In this document: piece by piece, positions 61,899-64,000 of the stretch
Numbering within the stretch: position 1 is the first letter of the stretch
Layout of the letters: each line of letters opens with the position of its first letter
NCBI RefSeq assembly: GCF_016287535.1
Contig: NZ_JAEFAJ010000010.1
Location: forward strand, 1-64,000
Source of the DNA: Ruminococcus sp.
GTDB taxonomy: Bacteria; Bacillota; Clostridia; Oscillospirales; Ruminococcaceae
DNA length: 64,000 nt
Direction of reading: 5' to 3'
The notes under the pieces: generated by a model
Database searches by the model: none
Told to the model about the DNA's origin: nothing
What the model saw: the letters and a program-made list of their open reading frames with translations, nothing else
Translations under genes and position numbers: made by a program

Positions 61899-62940
61899 GA
61901 TCAAACATATAGTGCCTGTGGACAGAAAATATGCCGATCTTGCTCAGGCGAGGTGGGATTCGGTCGCAAAGCCTCTCAGGAGCTTTGGTCTCCTTGAGGA
62001 TATGTGGAACAGGATCGCTGCTGTACAGCGCACTGATACTCCGAACATATTCAATCGTGCTGTTGTGGTAATGTGCGCGGATAACGGCGTAGTTGCCGAG
62101 GGCGTTACTCAGTCTGACAATACCGTCACTTCTGTATGCGCAAGGGAAATAGCAAGCGGGCGGTCCAATATAAATGTTCTTGCCGATGTATACAGGGCAG
62201 AGGTCGTCGCGGTAGATATCGGCATAGCCCGTGATATACAATGCAAAGGTCTTCTGAACCGGAAGGTAGCATTTGGCTCAAACAATATCGCTGCCGGACC
62301 TGCAATGACTGTGGCACAGGCGGAAGAAGCAATAAGGACAGGTATGGATATAGTCCGTGATCTTTCAAACAATGGCATGAAGCTTATCGTTACCGGAGAG
62401 ATGGGCATTGGTAATACTACTCCTACAGCAGCACTGTCTTCTGTCCTGCTCGGACTTCCTCCGGATGTCGTGACCGGAAGAGGAGCCGGTCTTTCAACGG
62501 AAGGACTTGAACGAAAGATAGCAGTCGTAAAGCGTGCAATAAAGGTAAACGCTCCGTATACGGGAAATGCGGTCGAGCTGCTTTCAAAGCTTGGAAGCTA
62601 TGAGATAGCGGGCATGATAGGATTGTATCTCGGCGGAGCAGTTTACGGAGTGACTATCGTTATTGACGGCGTGATATCAGCAGTTGCTGCAGCTGTTGCG
62701 GCAATGATAGCTCCTGATTCCGTGGATTATATGCTTGCAGGCCATGTTTCTGCTGAACCTGCCGGCAGAGGACTTATCGGCAAGCTCGGACTTCATGCTG
62801 TTATCGACGGAGGTCTGAAACTTGGAGAGGGTACCGGAGGCATCCTTCTTCTGCCGCTTCTTGACGGCGCTGCGGCGATATACTATAATTCTCACCGATT
62901 CGACGTATCGGGCATAGAAAGGTATGTGGAACTGAAATGA
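61891..62940 (+). CDS. cobT: Nicotinate-nucleotide-dimethylbenzimidazole phosphoribosyltransferase
   Basis: CobT makes alpha-ribazole phosphate for the lower ligand. I start at ATG 61891, behind GGAGG, giving MDRIKHIVPVDRKYAD and 349 residues; the frame runs further upstream only within cbiA. Signatures are VVMCADNGVVAEGVTQ, TGEMGIGNTTPTAALSS and KLGEGTGGILLLPLLDGA, where the Glu is the catalytic base. No bzaABCDE or bluB lies in the window, so the source of the lower-ligand base is not visible. Confidence 0.95.
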   Translation: MDRIKHIVPVDRKYADLAQARWDSVAKPLRSFGLLEDMWNRIAAVQRTDTPNIFNRAVVVMCADNGVVAEGVTQSDNTVTSVCAREIASGRSNINVLADVYRAEVVAVDIGIARDIQCKGLLNRKVAFGSNNIAAGPAMTVAQAEEAIRTGMDIVRDLSNNGMKLIVTGEMGIGNTTPTAALSSVLLGLPPDVVTGRGAGLSTEGLERKIAVVKRAIKVNAPYTGNAVELLSKLGSYEIAGMIGLYLGGAVYGVTIVIDGVISAVAAAVAAMIAPDSVDYMLAGHVSAEPAGRGLIGKLGLHAVIDGGLKLGEGTGGILLLPLLDGAAAIYYNSHRFDVSGIERYVELK

Positions 62941-63458
62941 TCACACTTGTAACAGGCGGTACAAAATGCGGAAAATCAGGGTACGCTGAGAAGGTACTTG
63001 AAAACTTCATCGGACCTAAATACTATATAGCCACAATGAATCCTGTGGGAGATGACGCTGATGAGATAATCGCGCGTCACCGTGAATCAAGAAAGAACAA
63101 GAGCTATATTACCATTGAATGTCCGCGTGATATATATAAGCTTGATCTTCCGATAGGCTGCGGCATACTTCTGGAGTGCATCGGAAATCTTTGTGCGAAC
63201 GAAATGTACATCGGCGGAAATGTCCTCAGACCTTCAGACAAGATCATACGCAATATTAAGGCGCTTGGCGAGACAGCTTCGGAGCTTGTTATCGTTACGA
63301 ACGAGGTGGGCTGCGACGGTAACAGTTATTCTGCGGATCTTATGGCATATGTAAGTGAAATAGCTGCTGTCAACAGCGGGATCGCTGAGTTTGCCGACAA
63401 TGTCGTGGAATGCGTTTACGGTATCCCGGTCGCGCTGAAAGGGAAACTGATATGTTAA
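62937..63458 (+). CDS. cobU: Adenosylcobinamide kinase/guanylyltransferase
   Basis: CobU phosphorylates adenosylcobinamide and converts it to the GDP form. The 173-residue product has the P-loop TGGTKCGKSGYAE, the guanylylated His in IIARHRESR near residue 45 and VTNEVGCDGNS near 120. It overlaps cobT and cobS by a few bases. Confidence 0.92.
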   Translation: MITLVTGGTKCGKSGYAEKVLENFIGPKYYIATMNPVGDDADEIIARHRESRKNKSYITIECPRDIYKLDLPIGCGILLECIGNLCANEMYIGGNVLRPSDKIIRNIKALGETASELVIVTNEVGCDGNSYSADLMAYVSEIAAVNSGIAEFADNVVECVYGIPVALKGKLIC

Positions 63459-64000
63459 AGTCACTTTTTGCCGCATTTAGTATGTACTCACGGATACCTG
63501 TTCCGGAGGTGGAATGGACAGAGGAGAACAGACGGTACTCCCTTTGCTTTTTTCCTCTTGTCGGCGCGGTTACCGGTGTGCTGCTCATTCTGTGGAATAA
63601 TATCTGTACAGCGCTCCGTACAGGCAGCTTCCTTTACGCTGCGGGAGCGGTCATAATCACAGTCCTTGTAACAGGCGGTATTCACCTTGACGGCTTCTGT
63701 GATACCTGTGACGCAAGAGCCTCGTGGGGGGAAAGAAAACGGAAACTGGAAATACTCAGTGATCCGCATATAGGTTCTTTTGCCGCGATCAGGCTCGGAG
63801 CATATCTGCTTTTGTATACGGCGCTCATATCTGAGCTTTATGACAGTCAGGCAGCTTGCCTGACAGCGTGGAGCTATGTGCTTTCACGTTCACTGAGCGG
63901 ACTGGCTGCGGTAACATTCAGAGCTGCCAAAAAAGAAGGAACGCTTTTCGGATTTTCTGATAATGCTGATAAGAATGCAACGCTGTTTGTATTGTCTTTT
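63452..64000 (+). CDS. cobS: Adenosylcobinamide-GDP ribazoletransferase, cut by window edge
   Basis: The first 183 codons of cobalamin synthase, a membrane enzyme joining adenosylcobinamide-GDP and alpha-ribazole. MLKSLFAAFSMYSRIPVP, then FPLVGAVTGVLL and the metal-binding TGGIHLDGFCDTCDA and SDPHIGSFA are all typical. ATG 63452 overlaps the cobU stop by 7 nt. The frame runs open to the last base of the window. Confidence 0.94.
   Translation, partial: MLKSLFAAFSMYSRIPVPEVEWTEENRRYSLCFFPLVGAVTGVLLILWNNICTALRTGSFLYAAGAVIITVLVTGGIHLDGFCDTCDARASWGERKRKLEILSDPHIGSFAAIRLGAYLLLYTALISELYDSQAACLTAWSYVLSRSLSGLAAVTFRAAKKEGTLFGFSDNADKNATLFVLSF

Overview
The window looks like chromosome of a spore-forming, plant-fibre-associated Firmicute, most likely Ruminococcus (Oscillospiraceae). 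This is inferred from a dockerin-bearing esterase-like protein, a CBM4-like/Ig/GH9 endoglucanase, sporulation genes (ytfJ, spoIIP, a dacF-type carboxypeptidase), an anaerobic cobalamin pathway, strong AAGGAGG ribosome sites and sigma-A promoters with 17-nt spacers. I see no transposase, phage gene, integrase or CRISPR array.

Layout. (1) 1-11.6 kb, housekeeping and sporulation: the start of an L28 gene carrying an in-frame TAG, a site-2 protease and an apparently dead paralogue, scpA-scpB, DUF2953-ytfJ, a D,D-carboxypeptidase, an S4 pseudouridine synthase, metA, a DUF4190 protein, a NodB deacetylase, spoIIP and a YiiX-like hydrolase. (2) 11.7-25.0 kb, a tRNA-Arg followed by a surface-structure locus: two SipW-type signal peptidases, two proteins with SipW-type signal peptides (one a TasA-like protein with a roughly 300-residue alanine-rich coiled coil inserted), a PPNTG wall-anchored protein, a class B sortase and a 2164-residue InlB-repeat protein. 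(3) 25.1-31.0 kb: a dockerin SGNH hydrolase one base downstream of an AMP-forming acyl ligase, an AlbA_2 protein and pta. (4) 31.1-37.3 kb: a leftward operon that starts with a cobalamin riboswitch and terminator and encodes a SPQTG wall protein with a transcobalamin-C-like segment, a membrane protein combining an alpha/alpha barrel with a DUF4430 domain, and a complete ECF transporter (T, fused A-A, S). It looks like a Gram-positive counterpart of intrinsic factor feeding an ECF importer. (5) 37.4-47.2 kb: a FeoA-FeoB fusion with a Cys-rich partner, a second tRNA-Arg, a Nudix protein, a Gly/Ser-rich membrane protein, a membrane-anchored GH9 cellulase, a guanylate-kinase-like protein and a CapD-like dehydratase. 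(6) 47.2-64.0 kb: one rightward gene train, mscS, a metallophosphoesterase, two flavoproteins, two unknowns and rsmA, running by overlaps into cobI-cbiD-cobM-cbiG-cobJ-cbiJ-cbiET-cbiA-cobT-cobU-cobS (cobS is cut by the window edge).

How the parts fit. Cobalamin is a main theme: de novo synthesis sits in region 6 and a B12-repressible capture and import system in region 4. The SPQTG motif of the B12-locus wall protein and the PPNTG motif of the surface locus both fit the (S/P)PxTG type used by some clostridial class B sortases, so the sortase at 16152-16913 may serve both. The strongest candidates for undescribed biology are the riboswitch-controlled intrinsic-factor-like uptake locus and the SipW/sortase surface locus. 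The latter includes an 11-bp stem that would hide the ribosome-binding site of its wall-anchored component. Functions are assigned by reading motifs and domain order by eye; no database search was run.
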